DNA of 64,000 nucleotides from Ceratothoa steindachneri (GCA_963969495.1 OZ018330.1:65958513-66022512); one strand, 5' to 3'. Positions 12,431 through 25,017 are shown, counted from the stretch's first letter. Notes: generated by a model from the letters alone, not told the origin. A program made the numbers and translations.

Positions 12431-14855
12431 GAGGCAACTCTAAAAAGGGACGAGGGGGAAGCCCACCAACTAGTCAGAAATGAAGAGGATAAAAGCCCGG
12501 GGGTGGGGCATCTACGTCACAGAAATGGAGCTGCTAGTAGCAGATCCAAAAATGGCAAAGGTGAAACCCCTTATTTGCAATCAAATGCTTATACAGTACC
12601 TCCTCCACCTATGAGAGTGGCGTTTGTTGTCTTTAAAAACCTCGTTTGCCCAAATATTAAGCTCGGGGGAGGATTTCGAAATATGAAGGTAATCTGAAAT
12701 GTAGTTAAACTTATGAAAACTTATCAACACAGGAAAATACCTACGCTTGAGACCAGTGAAAAGAAAAAAAATGTTGGTGTGCTATATCCTAAATCCAGTC
12801 ACTCCCACCTATCTCGTCTCGGGTTTTCATAATTATCACGGGTCCATATTGGTTGTGTTAAAGTTGCTGTTCACACCAGTATATCAATCCATAATGACAA
12901 GATGTTCCTAGCTGGACGGTCTCTCACCAAAGACGGCAGCTCGTAGCGGATCAGCTAGAGAAGCAGGAAGACAGGTCGGATTTTCTTAGTATGACTTATT
13001 TATCTTAGAAAGGATAGCCAATATCTGAAGGTCTGTTGTGGCAGATCTAGATTCGGGACTGGATAAATTTTGCTGGCATGAGAGATAAAACGACAGTAAA
13101 GCCCGCCCGCTAAAAGCTGTACAGCTTTATGCACCTGCAAACGGCAACAGGAAATTGGTCAGCAAATTACTACCAGGAATGTGGTTATTTGGGCAAAAAC
13201 AATCTTCCCATTAATACGATCTGACCCCAGGACCCTTCAAATTGCGTTGTTTATAGAGGTTCTAAAGCATTTATTCTTATAAGGCAAGATGTAGCAGATC
13301 AGGTCCTTAAACGTAGAGAAAATAGAAGAAACGAATGCTGAGTGGGAATGAACGAAGAGCACAGCAAATCGCCGTAGCTCCATCAGAGAATTAAATTCAA
13401 CCTAAGATAAGATAAGATAGCATAAGTGAAGAATGTGGAAAGACGGATAGGATAGTTAGAAAATATTGTGTATGGTGTGAGTGTGTTGATATGATAGTTA
13501 TAAGTAGAGGATCGCTATGAGGAGAGGACATGAGTCTCCTCTAGATACCACGTGTACTAGGCCACACAGTGCACCCCAATGTAGTGAGTGAGAAAAGGAG
13601 AGTTGGTGTAGAAAGGGAGAAAGTAGATTTCAGCGGAAGAAGGTGGAGAAACAAAGCTGGAACCGGAAAGACTCTGAGTCCCTTCAGCACGGCAGCCAGA
13701 AAAAACACATTACCGTTCCCTTTAAAGGGCAAGAAGTTGCTAAAATGTTACTCGTATCATTTTCTTATTCTTCTTCCTCAGCTTTTCCAATATTCATGCA
13801 GGATCTTTGCTGTGCACAAGTAGTTTCTATTCGTTCTAGACTTCTTATTGTCCGTCAACAAAACTTTTCTGTCTCAAATAATCTTACCCATTGTCTCTCC
13901 ATCTTCCCTGCACTGTTTGACTCTTCCCCCCGATGGAATAATTAACTTCATAATTATGTATTATAAAGATATACCAGTGTAAACTCTCATGCATAACCTA
14001 GTGACTCCACACATTCATCTATATATCCACTTTTTAGCAACATTCTTCTTTTTCTCCGATCTTTCTGATCAAATAGTCATTGCAGGCCTCACTGATATTC
14101 TTTAAACATGCCACTACAAGCCTATTTTTACTCTAACATAACGCAACACGTCCCAAATACTTTTCTATTTCCTCAACTCAGCTTGTATCCAATAACTCTT
14201 TTAGCATTTAATGAACCATCGGAAGATTCCTGATATTCCTTTAACACATACAACGCCATGTTTCTCCTATTGTACCCTGCAATAGGCTTGCTATAAATAA
14301 ATAAAACCATCCTTATTCATTTGGACATTTGTCACATGATGGAAATTATATCAGGTTGCTCTTCAGTTGTTTGTCCCCCCTCTCCTAACTCGTTCCCATA
14401 ATTTCAATGGGTCAACCATTCACTTCATACGTAGTTACATTCTTAAATCCCGCCGGTATCCTTAAAAGTCGGCACAATTTCACTTTCCCTCTCTAGATCA
14501 GGCATCTTATCATTGTTTTAGATATAATTCTTAAGACGATAAAGCAAAACTTTCCTTTTCCAAGCACTTTCGTTCTTCGACTGGTATTAAATCCTGTCCC
14601 GTTGCCTAACCACTTTTCGTTTTCTTTAAAAAAACTTTTCCTTTTTCTCTTACCCACTGGGGTTGTTTGCTTTTCGTTTGGTGTTCCTATCTCAACTTTC
14701 TAAGACTTTCTTCATTTAATAAATTCTCTCGCGATCGCGTCTTCTGTACTTAGTACCACTCATTCCCTGCTCTTTATTTGTTTCATTTGGGTAAAATCAC
14801 TTGTCGCTTATTTGTTTGCTAAAGCTATGGGTTAAGAAATGGAAACGGCGCTTCT
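12431..14855. other. Anonymous region, possibly degraded LINE at its left
   Basis: The left part may hold earlier LINE coding sequence on the minus strand, but I could not align it. Frames at 13541-13945 match nothing known to me. 14000-14760 is pyrimidine-rich on the plus strand. 13400-13420 has GATAA repeats. Confidence 0.4.
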
Positions 14856-14857
14856 GA

Positions 14858-14935
14858 TTACACCGAAGTTAAGCTATATTGGATGTGGTCAGTCGCCAAA
14901 TGGAGTCTGTTTGAGGTTGCATTCACGGCAGCTGC
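14858..14935 (+). repeat. 5S rRNA-like fragment (pseudogene or 5S-derived SINE)
   Basis: Contains ACACCGAAGTTAAGC and, after a short gap, GGATGTGGTCAGT and AAATGG. These parallel the internal control region of eukaryotic 5S rRNA genes (CACCGAAGTTAAGC, GGGCGCGGTCAGT, TTGGATGG). The 5' and 3' thirds of a 5S gene are not recognisable. It may be a pseudogene or the head of a 5S-derived SINE. Confidence 0.35.
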
Positions 14936-16250
14936 CATACGATGAAGGTGCCTTTAATTCGTATCACACGTTAAACTACAGGTTTCCCCAAATTAGGTAA
15001 AGGCAAGCTGGGTTGCTTGTGAGTCTCGCCGGGAGCTCCAATATGAAGATTTAGGAGCGTTTGAATGTCAATCTAAGGAAGGTGCAGAGAATCAGGAAAG
15101 AATTAGATGAATCAGGCTGTGGCATTGACAAATAAATGAATGAAAGACCGAGGTTATGTGTAAAAAAATAAAGGCCATAGATAAAAAAAGAAGTACACCC
15201 AGATGGGCATTGCAGATCTTTAAAAGTTACCTCTGCTTCCATATGAATATCAGTAATTACGAACAAATTAATAGCTAAATGATAAATTAGAGGTGAACCA
15301 GCCGAGTGACTACTTTGATGTGTACACCTATATAAACTATCGTACGCTCGCCCTACAATTTAACTTTAAATCATAAGGCAAGTCTTTCAGTTTCCAAGAA
15401 ACTCATCCCATGAATTGTTTTTCCATTAAATATCAAGCGCTTTCAAAATCTTATAACTTCACTTAATTTAATTTCATCTTTCTCCTCATTACTTGAGACT
15501 CTGATTATAAGAGTTCTATTCATAGGAAAAATATTTTTAAGGTTCTAGGTATGCTGTTTCTCCCAAAATAGGAAAGAGTCAAATTAAAAAGAATTATCAC
15601 TTCTTGAGGTAATAAAGATCATTGTATTACTTTTATATTTTTTCTTTTCCAAAATATAATTTTTTAATTATTTGAGTAGAAATTGGGGAATGCTGGATCC
15701 CATAGTTCATATTTGGTTATCATTGCCACAAAATAACTTTTACATTAATTATAGATGAAGAATTTTATAAAGAGACGAGTATTTGAACACATTTTAGGCA
15801 AATTTAGGAGCTTTTAGCCTCATGTTGCTCAGTATAGTTCATACATTCACTCAATCTCGACATACACTCCATCAACACATTAGATGGAAAAGCTTGAATA
15901 AGTGAAAGAGATCCGCAGCAACCCCTTTCAACCACACTTTCCTCCTGGCTTCCTTGAACAAAGAATTCAACAGCAAGGCAGTGATATCTATCTATGTTCA
16001 GTCGCCTCTTATATCACACTGTGTTAAGAGTCCAATAATCAGATATGACTGCTTTGGTTGCCTTAGCTAGTCTGCTGTACCGCTGTGTTAAATGTTTCAA
16101 AATTTTTTCAAACTGAACTTTTGTGAAAGTGAAATTGTGCGACTCGCTTCGAGTAGTGATAATAAAAACGGATTATAGTGAAAAAACACGATACCTTTGA
16201 AAAGTGGACCACTGGTATTCGATCTAGGAAGTTAAAGGGCGAAATCTTCG
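14936..16250. other. AT-rich, no gene seen
   Basis: Only short frames without recognisable domains (for example 15051-15266 minus). No repeat structure seen. Confidence 0.5.
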
Positions 16251-16259
16251 CTCCTTCGT

Positions 16260-17740
16260 TAGATACAAGGACCGGAGCCTCATCTGGCCCATCCTCAAGC
16301 CCGAAGGAAGAGTAATGGAGGGCTATGGCAGTAAAATAACTTCCCTAAAACTCTCTGTTACTCTAAAATCCTTTCGTCAAAGAGCAGCGGGTACTACGGG
16401 GTCGACCCACGAGAATTTCATCAAGGCCCCGCTAACGTTTGCAATGGCCTTCTCAACATCATGAACGCCACTCTGAACACGGGCTATTTCCCCAATCAGT
16501 GGAAAGTGGCCAAAATGATTTTCATCTCAAAACCTGGGAAACTCCAGGACTGCCCTGCCAGCTTTCGACCGATATCTCTCCTTGAATTTGCTAGAAAATT
16601 CTTCTAGAAGATATTGACTAATAGAGTCAACTCTTTTCTAGATGAAGCCAACTAGCATAACGAGCAGCAACACGGCTTCAGAAGGAAAAGAAGGACTGAC
16701 ACAGCACTAGCCGTTGTCACCGAAAAGCTTGCCAAGATCAAGGTAGACAAAAGGCATGCCGACCTGGTGCTCCGCGATGTCAAAAAAGCTTTTGATAAGG
16801 TTTGGAAGAGAGGACTACAATTTAAGTTCCTTCAAGTAGTCCTCAATCCCATTCTTGAGAGGATTATATGTTACTACATAGTTGAGAGGAAAGCATACAT
16901 TCATATCAGAGAACACAAAGGCCCCGAATTCGAGCTCGAAACAGGGGTACCACAAGGGGGCTCTCTCAGTCCCCTTTTATACAACATTTATACACGCGAC
17001 CTACCACAACCTCTCTCTGAGAGTACGATATACGTACGGTTTGCTGACGATATATTACAAATTTGTACTGCCGCTTATGTTCACATGGAATTTATAGCGA
17101 GAAATACGGCTACGGAGATATCTAACATCAAGTCTTTCGAGAGGAGAGGAAAGATATCAACCAAAGCCCCAAAATTCAAAATAATTCCTATGTTTCGCAA
17201 GACCTACAATGATATACGTGTAGAAGGGGAGCGAATCCCCTACTGCCTGGAAAGGACGGTTCTGGGGCTCAAAATCACCACAAGGGGTTACAAGAGTCAT
17301 ATCGAGCGAACAGTCGCGAATAACAAGATATATTTGAGGGAATTTTATAGGTTTCGTGACCTAATTCCCTCAAATAAACTCAAGATATTCAATGCGTGCA
17401 TTCGCTCGAGACTCCTGTACCCCCCGGTGCCGCTGAACGCGAGCGCCAAGACCCACATTGCGAAAATACAAACTATCCAGAACAAAGCAGTTCTTCTCAT
17501 CACAAACACCCGAAGAAGAGAACGCAAACGACAGAGGGAGCTCCACGACTAGGTTGAATTATCTCCGATCAACGTGGCACTCAACGAGAGAGCTAAGAGG
17601 ATCTGGCAAACCATTAGCACCCGCTTGACCCCGGAGTTCTCTCGTATACACCTAGATATCGAGTTCGACCGACAAATAAGACCATTTAAAAGCAATAAGA
17701 TACATTTTGACGGCGACCTGACTCCAAAATACACATGACA
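16260..17740 (+). pseudogene. LINE reverse transcriptase relic
   Basis: The best part is the open frame 16767-17552 (261 codons). It begins inside the RT palm with VLRDVKKAFDKVWKRGLQ, has GVPQGGSLSPLLYNIYTRDL, and then the catalytic box VRFADDI (FADD). It continues into the thumb, ending near NKAVLLITNTRRRER. Upstream frame fragments from about 16400 encode NQWKVAKMIFISKPGK, SFRPISLLEFARKF and EQQHGFRRKRRTDTALAVV, the N-terminal RT blocks, broken by stops at about 16607 and 16655. After the stop at 17550 the frame carries on with ELSPINVALNERAKRIWQTI to about 17738. No endonuclease domain or ORF1 is visible, so the copy is 5'-truncated. Jockey/I-like superfamily is likely; clade not assigned. 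Confidence 0.88.
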
Positions 17741-17759
17741 AAATCGACAAAACACAAAA

Positions 17760-19145
17760 AACGAACAGTGTAATAATGCTCAAGTTTCTTTAGTAAAATG
17801 TCAAACTTTGCAAAAATTCAAACGTAACTAAAACTAAACTTTTTCGAAAACCCACAGCGGGAATAAATAAAAATAAAAAACAAACAAAATTCATCCAAAA
17901 AACATACAGAGCTACCCTTTCAACAGGGACCTATTTATTCTGTCTCCCACACATCCACCTATTCTTTAAACTCACCATATTTCACCACTTTCCTCTCTTA
18001 CTATCTTTCTCTCTAACTCTCTCTAAATCTCACCAAATTTCATGTCCAAGGTCCAAGATCCAAGGTCCAATATTCAGATATAGGCTGTATGAAATTTTGT
18101 TTGGTTGGAGCGAGGAGATAAATATAGACCGGAGGAGTAAGGGTCACGGCGAAATAATGGATTGGGAGCTTTGGGGGAGCGTCACTATATTCTAGTCATA
18201 AATCTTTTAATACTGAGTTTTAACGCGATTTTGCCAAGTGGAAATAAGGTGAGACGACGGTAATTATAAATGCAGGAATGACTCAAATCTCGGCATCAGA
18301 GGATCTGCAAGAGGTTGATCTGATAATAGAGTCAAGTAAAATGTTTTAATTAGCTGATGTGTATCATCCATGACAGTTATATTCATGAGGTAGAATTAGA
18401 TGACACGTTAATTAAAATAATCTTTAAAAGTCCCAAGGGTGATTAGATGGATAAGAAATACTATGCATTTTAGTTTTGAGGTAAGCCAAATCGAGGGCTT
18501 TCAGTGAGTTGACGGCGTGGGATGAATGGTAGCTGAGCAACATCCCATTTAGAGAATGTGGAGAACGCAGTTGTGAAGGATTCTGCTACGGACGCGAGAC
18601 CAGAGTTTGTAGTCCTGTTCTGCTGAAGCAGGGAAGTGGTGACTTGCGTGAAATTTTCCTGTGTCAACCCGTTAATTGAAAACAATTAGGCCCACGAAAG
18701 AAGAGAGGCGTTCTTGCTTTCAAATATAACACCTCAACCTAGCTCGACGAAATTCAATGACAGTGAGATTTGGCCACTGTTTATAACATACAAAGTTACA
18801 TCGCTTCGACACCGACCAGACGTTGTACGAATAGTAGTTAAGCCCCATGTGATAATGTTGCTGGAGTATAACCCAACGGCCTCTTAAACCGACCTAAACT
18901 CCTCCTAGCAACAAAGAAACGAGTTATTTTCTCAAATGCAGACCGCCGAACCCACTTCAAGCAACATCGAGGTGGTTAATCAGGTGGAATTTGGTCAGAA
19001 AATGATATTTTAAATGTCAAAATGGTCACTACCATTAAGTTCATTGACCAGCTACTATCCCAAATCAGGTTCAAGACGAGAAACTGAAGCTGTTCTCGAA
19101 AAGAGAGTTCAAAGACCATCCACATTGGGGACACGTAACTCTAAC
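17760..19145. other. Non-coding; A-rich LINE tail and pyrimidine-rich tract
   Basis: An A-rich stretch near 17850-17890 may be the LINE 3' end. 17930-18040 is a pyrimidine-rich tract (TCTCTCTAACTCTCTC). A short tandem of a CCAAGGTCCAAGAT-type motif lies at about 18044-18072. A minus frame at 18470-18685 is unrecognised. Confidence 0.45.
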
Positions 19146-19595
19146 CGGGGGTGTGGAGCTGGAGCTGGAGCCGTAGCCGTAGCCGCTGGAACCGGGTGTT
19201 TTTAGAGGAACCGGAGCCACTAAAGTATCACCCCCTACCAAAAACCTGTAGCCACTTTTATGACTATCACGAGTATAGCATTAGAGGCACTAAAGTACAT
19301 TTGCCGAAACATCCTTGTTAAATGCTGTGCAACAAAGGCAACTCCTATAAAAAACTCTCTGAATTGTATTTTTAATGTGACATCAAATAATTGGGGGTGG
19401 GAAGACTTTCTGAAACCTTGGAATTTGGTTAATAGATCATAGAAATAATAACTTATTAGTGACGTCACATTAACAATACCATTAAAAGAGGTCTTAGTTT
19501 TTTTTAGAATGCGTTTAGCGAAAAAATGCAAATATGGGAACTGTTTGTTTTACAAAACAATTTTGTAAAATAACATCAGTACAAAAGATTTTACC

Positions 19596-19696
19596 AAATT
19601 CTACTTAACACTATACAGTATATCGCGAAATACACAATAATTTATTTGTGTATTTTACGATAAACTGTATATTTTTAGTTAGGTGTAGAATATTTG
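19596..19696. repeat. Imperfect palindrome inside hAT element
   Basis: Left arm ACAGTATATCGCGAAATACAC and its surroundings pair with the right arm around GTGTATTTTACGATAAACTG, and pairing extends outward to TTCTAC/GTAGAA. It lies about 450 bp inside the left hAT end. It could be a small foldback insertion or a subterminal hAT structure. Confidence 0.7.
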
Positions 19697-20034
19697 AGCA
19701 AAATTTGGTTTAAAGTAGCCAAAAGTTAGATTAGAACTAACTAGAAATTGGCGAAATTAAATTAACAGCTTCGCTTCTCTTAGGGTAAAGTTATTGCAAG
19801 AAAGTAATTTTTCTCACTTAGGCTAAAAATTTTATGTACTATGTAGTTTTACTTTTTTGTAACAAAATTGTACTTTTAATTATCCAATAAGACATTGAAA
19901 ATAAATATGTACTTCATTTCAGAAATATATAGATTTGAATTAAGAATGAAACTATAAAATCCAATCTTATTAATTAAGAATAAGATATAAGTATTTGATA
20001 TAACTATATTAGTTTTTTTTTTAATCCCTAAATA

Positions 20035-22002
20035 ATGAATAAAGGATTAAGAGAAAAGTCTAGCGTATTTGACTATTTTAATGTTACTGCAGATGATAAA
20101 TATTAGGTTTGTAAATGTAATTGTGTAGATCCTGGTGAAGGAATTCATTCAACTTGTGGAGCAAAAATGAGTAGATTTTCAAGCAAAATAGGCAAAGAGC
20201 ATATAATTGGAAGCGCCACATAATTCTTAATCATCCCAAAGTTTCTAAGATTCTAGAAGCGAATGAAAAGAGCCAAATTCTAAAATCTTCAGCCAGTACT
20301 TATGGTGTATTAGCAACTAAAGTTCAACACTAGCAACCAGAGCTTACTAAATATTTTACCAGTCCATATGCGAATGTGGTCATAACACCAGATCAGTTCA
20401 AAAATAACATAATACAATTAGTGGTAAAGAATTCCCTACCTCTTTCTGTCGTTTGTAAGCTAGCTATGTTAGGTTTATTAGGCACAAAAATTCAAAATTA
20501 GTTTCGATTGAAGTAGTATTAGATGTTTGTTAGTTGAAAAAGCGAACGAACAAAAATGTGCTCTTAAAAATCAACTAAAAGTCCACGGTTTTTTATTTTA
20601 AAAAGTGGATGGTTGCCCACACTTAAGAACACACTATTTTGCAATAAATGTTAGATTTATTAATTAAAACAATAATTTAGTAACAAGTACATTGCAGTAA
20701 GAGAAACTCAAGCCCAACATAGAACTTAATGCCATTATGAGCTTGTGAATGATGTTTTGCAAAAGTATGAAATAGAAAAAAATAATCTATTGTGCATTAT
20801 AACTGATAATACTGATCAAATATGATCAGTACAATTGAAAAGTTAAATAAACAAAAAGATAGATATGAAGAATGTTAAAAAGGAGTAGTTTATTCTGAAT
20901 AAAAGACTTCATAACTGGAGCCTGATGATAGAGTAGAACCTGTATAGTATTGCAGAAGAAATTTCAATCCTCTGAATAATTCATCATATGCGTTGTATTG
21001 CAGACATTCTTTTAACCAAGATAAAGAAAGTTGTAGTAGCTTCAAGAAAATAAAAATTGAAGCAATAATATAATTAAACTATGATTTGGAAAGGTAGCAA
21101 CTTTAGATATGGTAAACCCAGAATTTACAATACCAGTATCAATGTGGGATGCAGTAAAAAATAAAATAAAATATGCTTTATCGCACATATACTACTTTTA
21201 CAGAGAAATTTCAGGGTGGAAATTCGACTCCTGATCAGTTTTTTTCAGGAATGGAAGTCTTTGACTTACTCCCTTCTCAAAGTAAGAGTATATAGCTGAA
21301 GGTATCGCGACCTCCATGGAAACAAGAGGAAATCATTTACTGGAAAGTGATATTTTGTTGGCTGGTGTTTATCTGGAGGCAAAGTAAACAAGCTTATTAA
21401 TTAATGAAAAACAAAGCAGAGCCAAAAAGTTAGTATATAGCATAGCATCCAGAATGAGCAATTTTTAAAAATGTCCAGAAGCGGAACCTGCAAATAAGCT
21501 AACTTAAGAAACTAGTGCTAGTAATAGCACTTCCGATAACGAGTTTGATTTTGCAAAAATAGTTGATAAACAGCATGGTCTGCAAGCAAAACGACCTCGA
21601 TTGGAAAGTAAACCGGATGCTCCACATGTTTCTCCTCTTAATTCTGCAATTAGTAATTTCAGTTATCAGTCAAAGGTTTTGGTATATGAAACAATGCTAA
21701 GGTACCCTAAATCTATAAGAGATGCTACACAAGCGATTATTGCATTACTAACTAGCCATGTGAGTGTGGAGTGTCTATTTTCCGGATTAAACATTATAAA
21801 ATCAGATTTAAGATCTTTAATAAAAAAAGACTTAGTAGAAGCATCATATTTTTTAGGACAAAGTGTTATTTATAGTTTTAAATTTCAATTTTGTCAAACT
21901 TTTGCAACATTAAAAGTTCCAAATTTGAAAAGGAATGAATCCTTATTTGTCAAAACTAAAAATTGTATATATATTATTATTTTCTTTTCATTTGTATATT
22001 AA
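20035..22002 (+). pseudogene. hAT transposase with BED-type finger, many stops
   Basis: Starting at ATG 20035 the sequence encodes SSVFDYFNVTADDKY, an in-frame stop, then VCKCNC, followed after frame changes by NHPKVSKILEANEKSQILKS. Together these resemble a BED zinc finger and linker. The middle retains scattered hAT pieces, such as NDVLQKYEIEKNNLLCIITD near 20745-20810, with the expected Asp. The best frame, 21601-22002, ends in the hAT C-terminal dimerisation block: IIALLTSHVSVECLFSGLNI then KSDLRSLIKKDLVEASYFL. Stops and frameshifts throughout make it inactive. Confidence 0.85.
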
Positions 22003-22219
22003 ATATATATATGATTAAAAAGAGTATTTTTATTCTTTACTGCAAATCAAAATTGCCCCTGCATTCATTTATTTATTATTGAGTATTATCAATTATCACT
22101 TCGATTAGATTTGGATTTTAGAACTTTAATGGGGTCGAGCCGGAGCTGGAGCCAAACATTTTGAGAAAGGTTGAGACAGAGCCGGAGCGATAAATCTTCC
22201 TTCCGACTCCACAACCCTG

Positions 22220-22622
22220 CCTTCAATTTTTCGATCATGTCGGCAAGGACCCTAATCCTTGAGATTGATTGTGTAGGCTCTCCAGGAGAGGTGCTTACCG
22301 TTGAAATAGTTGAAAACAGGTCTGACCAATCCTGACACGAGGTACAGGAAGTACCCCAAGTGGAAGTCTACTAACGTTGGAATATACACCGAAATAAAAG
22401 GGAAAAACTAACTCCATCCTGGTTTAGCTGCACTTCTACTGCCCAAATGTATGTATGTAGGTATTCAATGCAAGTATAATAATGTAGACATAATGCAGGG
22501 TGTAAATTGCGCAACCTCTATTCTGGACCCCATCCCGTGGCGGTGGGATTCTATTCACGAAACAATAGTTTCTAGGGAGTTCAAAGAGGGAAAAGTAACA
22601 CAAATTTCCATTAATTCAGTCC
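22220..22622. other. Spacer, no gene seen
   Basis: About 400 bp between the hAT element and the truncated mariner copy. No element terminus or coding motif recognised. Confidence 0.5.
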
Positions 22623-23771
22623 TTAGAAGCAGTAGCTGATCGTAGATCGTCAGTCACAAATATTTTAACAATGGAGAAGATTGAGCACCGCGCAGTGATC
22701 AAATCTTTGACCAAGGAAGGTAAGAATGCAAAAGAAATCCATGAACGCATGGTTGCAGTGTACACCAACACCGACCCTTCCTATGCAACCATTGCTCGCT
22801 GGAATAGGGAGTTCCGCTATGGTCGTGAGTCCTTTGAAGATGAACCCCGTCCAGGACGCCCGTCAGACGTGACCAACGAGGACAATGTGGCTCGTTTAGA
22901 GAGGATAATCCTCGAAAATCGACGGGTGAAGGTCGACAAAATCGAGCGAGATCTTGGAATATCACATGGAAGTGTTATGAACATCATCCACGACAATTTG
23001 GCCATGACCAAGGTCTCTTCCCGTTGGGTCCCTAGAAACCTCACGAAACCACACGCTCCATGATCGACTTCAACGTCGTCAAAGTTAGGAGGAGCTGCTG
23101 CTCCTGTACAACCAAGACCCGGCGGGATTCGAGTCACGCATAGTGACATGTGATAAAACGTAGGTCCATCACTGGGATTCCGAGACCAAGCTCAAAAACA
23201 TGGCCTGGAAGCACAGGGGCTCTCCAACCCCCATCAACTTCCGGACCCAACCCTCAGCCGAAAAGATCATCGCCACCATCTTCTGGGATTCTAAGGGAGT
23301 GTTGATAGCGGACTATGCGCCTCTTGGGACGACCATCACAGGCCAATATTACGCCGAGGAACTGGTTGGGTTGAAGAAGTGCATCTGTCAGAAGCGGCGC
23401 GACAAGTTGACACGCGGCGTCCTGCTCCTCCACGACAATGCCCCTGTCCACAAGGCCAGATTTACACAAGCTTTCCTGCGCGAGTGCGGATTCAAGCTCA
23501 ACTGGCCCCTAGCGACTACTTTTTTATTCCGCCAGCTCAAGGCTGCACTGCGTGAACCCCAGTTTGGGGACGATGAAGATGTCCAGCTCGCCGTCCAGGA
23601 GTGCATTAAACAGCAGTTGGGAGATTTCTGGTGTCGGGAATTTAAAGCCTTAGGGACAAGTGGCGCAATTGCATTAAAGTCGAGGGTAATTATATTTAAA
23701 AATAATTAAGCACTTTTCCACATATCTCGTTTTATTATATCCGAATTGCCTTTTTTATTGACCGCCCCTCG
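22623..23771 (+). mobile_element. Mariner (DD34D) copy 1, 5'-truncated
   Basis: Alignment with the second copy (25373-26305) begins abruptly at AGAAGCAGTAGCTGATCG near 22625. The left terminal repeat and most of the 5' UTR are therefore missing. The right terminal repeat TTATTGACCGCCCCTCG ends at 23771 and is followed by TA. Confidence 0.9.
22671..23709 (+). pseudogene. Mariner transposase, frameshifted with internal stop and deletion
   Basis: The start codon at 22671 opens a mariner transposase. HTH region: MEKIEHRAVIKSLTKEGKNA and SYATIARWNREFRYGRESF, followed by the linker DEPRPGRPSDVT. A frameshift near 23060 precedes the catalytic domain. VTCDKT (first Asp, 23152-23154) is followed by TAG at 23161, where mariners have Trp (related proteins read TWVHHWD). 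The second Asp is in LLLHDNAPVHKARFTQAF. A short deletion near 23505 removes most of the PPYSPDLAPSD block and changes frame, so the third Asp is read only in another frame. The C-terminal FRQLKAALREPQFGDDED is intact. It is inactive but closely related to the second copy. Confidence 0.93.
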
Positions 23772-23773
23772 TA

Positions 23774-25017
23774 ATTTGATGTGCTTTCAACTGTGTCACG
23801 CTTTATTGCAGGTGTACGAAAATGGCAATTTAAGGTAATGAAACAAAGTATTATCTTTATATTACCATTTTATCGTAATAATAAAACACTTTAATGAAGA
23901 ATAGCAGCAAAATATATGAAACAAACATAATTAAGTTGTTGGTGCTTCTACTTTATTTGTCTACCTAACTTCCTTGTTTAGAAATGACATCAAACAGTCT
24001 TTTGCCCACAGAAGCCTTTAGCCGACTAATCTTGGAAGTTGTTATGGTGCCAGTAACTGTTTTGATCTTTTCCCACAGGGCATCCTTTGATGAAAACTGT
24101 ATACCTCCTTCATACACTTTCCTCTTCATGGTCGACCAGAACTGTCGGGTAGGGTTTGGGTCAGGAGAACAGAAAGGCCAGGTCATAAGTGATTGGCATG
24201 CGGTTCCCAAAGTTGCGAGGTATGAAATTGTAGCCTTGGTTGAATGTGAAGGAGCATTGCCATGCATAAAAATCAATCCTCGTCCACGTAAGAGTGGCAG
24301 ATCATATGAACAAGCTGCAAAATGCTCCTCCAGAAATGCGGCGTAGGAGTGGCTGGTGAGTTTAACACCTTCTGGAACTCAAAAAGGCCCCACGAGATCA
24401 TTTTCTATGATTCCTCCCCGAAACATGACACCACTACCTCCTTGTTGACGCCGAATGCGATGCGGGAGAGAGGCACCAAGAGGTAGAGAAACTTTGGCGC
24501 ATCCGTCCGGGCCATCCAGATTAGCTCTGACCTCATCCGTGAAGCATACATCTTGAAAATTGATCTTCATGTACTTCCGTGCTTAATCAGTACGCTTCTC
24601 TTTATGATTCTTGCTCAGGATGGGGCTAACCAAGCACTTATTACTTCTAGCTGTCTCTTTACCGATCCTACACCAAGTGTTCTAGAGTCTAGACAAAGGA
24701 GCAGCTCTAGCACTTTCAAATATGGCAGCACTTCTGCTACCGATTTCTTTTCTTACTTGTCCACCTATTTTTCGGATGTCACGCTGGGATACACTACTTC
24801 TGAGACCTTTATCTGGCCTTGGTTTGGTGATGGGGTTTTACACATACGCCTTTAATGTTCTTGTATCCCGATCAAGCTCTTGGGCGAATTCTTCAACAGT
24901 AAAACCTATTGCGAGACCTGCAACGATCCGCGTCTTCTCTGTAGCTGTCAGACGTCGTTTCCTGGGCATTTTCGTACACTTACAATAAAGCGTAACAGAG
25001 TTAAAAGCACATCAAAC
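23774..25017 (-). mobile_element. Tc1/mariner element, DD37E type
   Basis: Terminal inverted repeats of about 46 bp (23774-23819 and 24972-25017) match with a few transitions. They run from TTTGATGTGC at the tips to GTGTACG at the inner side. TA flanks both ends (23772-23773, 25018-25019). The left TA is also the right-hand TA of mariner copy 1, so the two elements share one dinucleotide. Length is about 1244 bp. Confidence 0.93.
23965..24972 (-). pseudogene. Tc1-like transposase, DD37E spacing, catalytic residues lost
   Basis: The minus strand starts near 24971 with MPRKRRLTATEKTRIVAGLA, an HTH domain, followed by SQRDIRKIGGQVRKEIGSRS. Stops follow near 24640. The frame 24570-24379 carries VCFTDEVRANLDGPDG, where the Asp after Thr is the first catalytic residue. 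The frame 24276-23965 has FMHGNAPSHSTKATISYLAT, where HGN replaces HDN (second Asp lost). It continues with WPFCSPDPNPTRQFW, where PTRQ replaces the usual PIEN (catalytic Glu lost). The spacing between those two sites is 37 residues, the DD37E arrangement. It is clearly inactive. Confidence 0.9.

Larger units (their letters stand above)
19146..22219 (+). mobile_element. hAT-family DNA transposon, decayed
   Basis: The right end, read inward, begins CAGGGTTGTGGAGTCGGA. The left end begins CGGGGGTGTGGAGCTGGA. They match at about 14 of 18 positions as terminal inverted repeats. GGAGCYGG-type repeats lie just inside both ends. A hAT transposase relic occupies 20035-22002. I could not identify an 8-bp target duplication. 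Length is about 3.07 kb, typical for an autonomous hAT. Confidence 0.8.

Noticed and set aside
13541..13945. Overlapping frames on both strands near 13.6-13.9 kb
   Set aside because: No motif, conflicting strands, low-complexity charged residues. I cannot support a gene.
23254..23606. Minus-strand frames opposite the mariner transposase
   Set aside because: They are shadows of the plus-strand transposase, which has clear family motifs.
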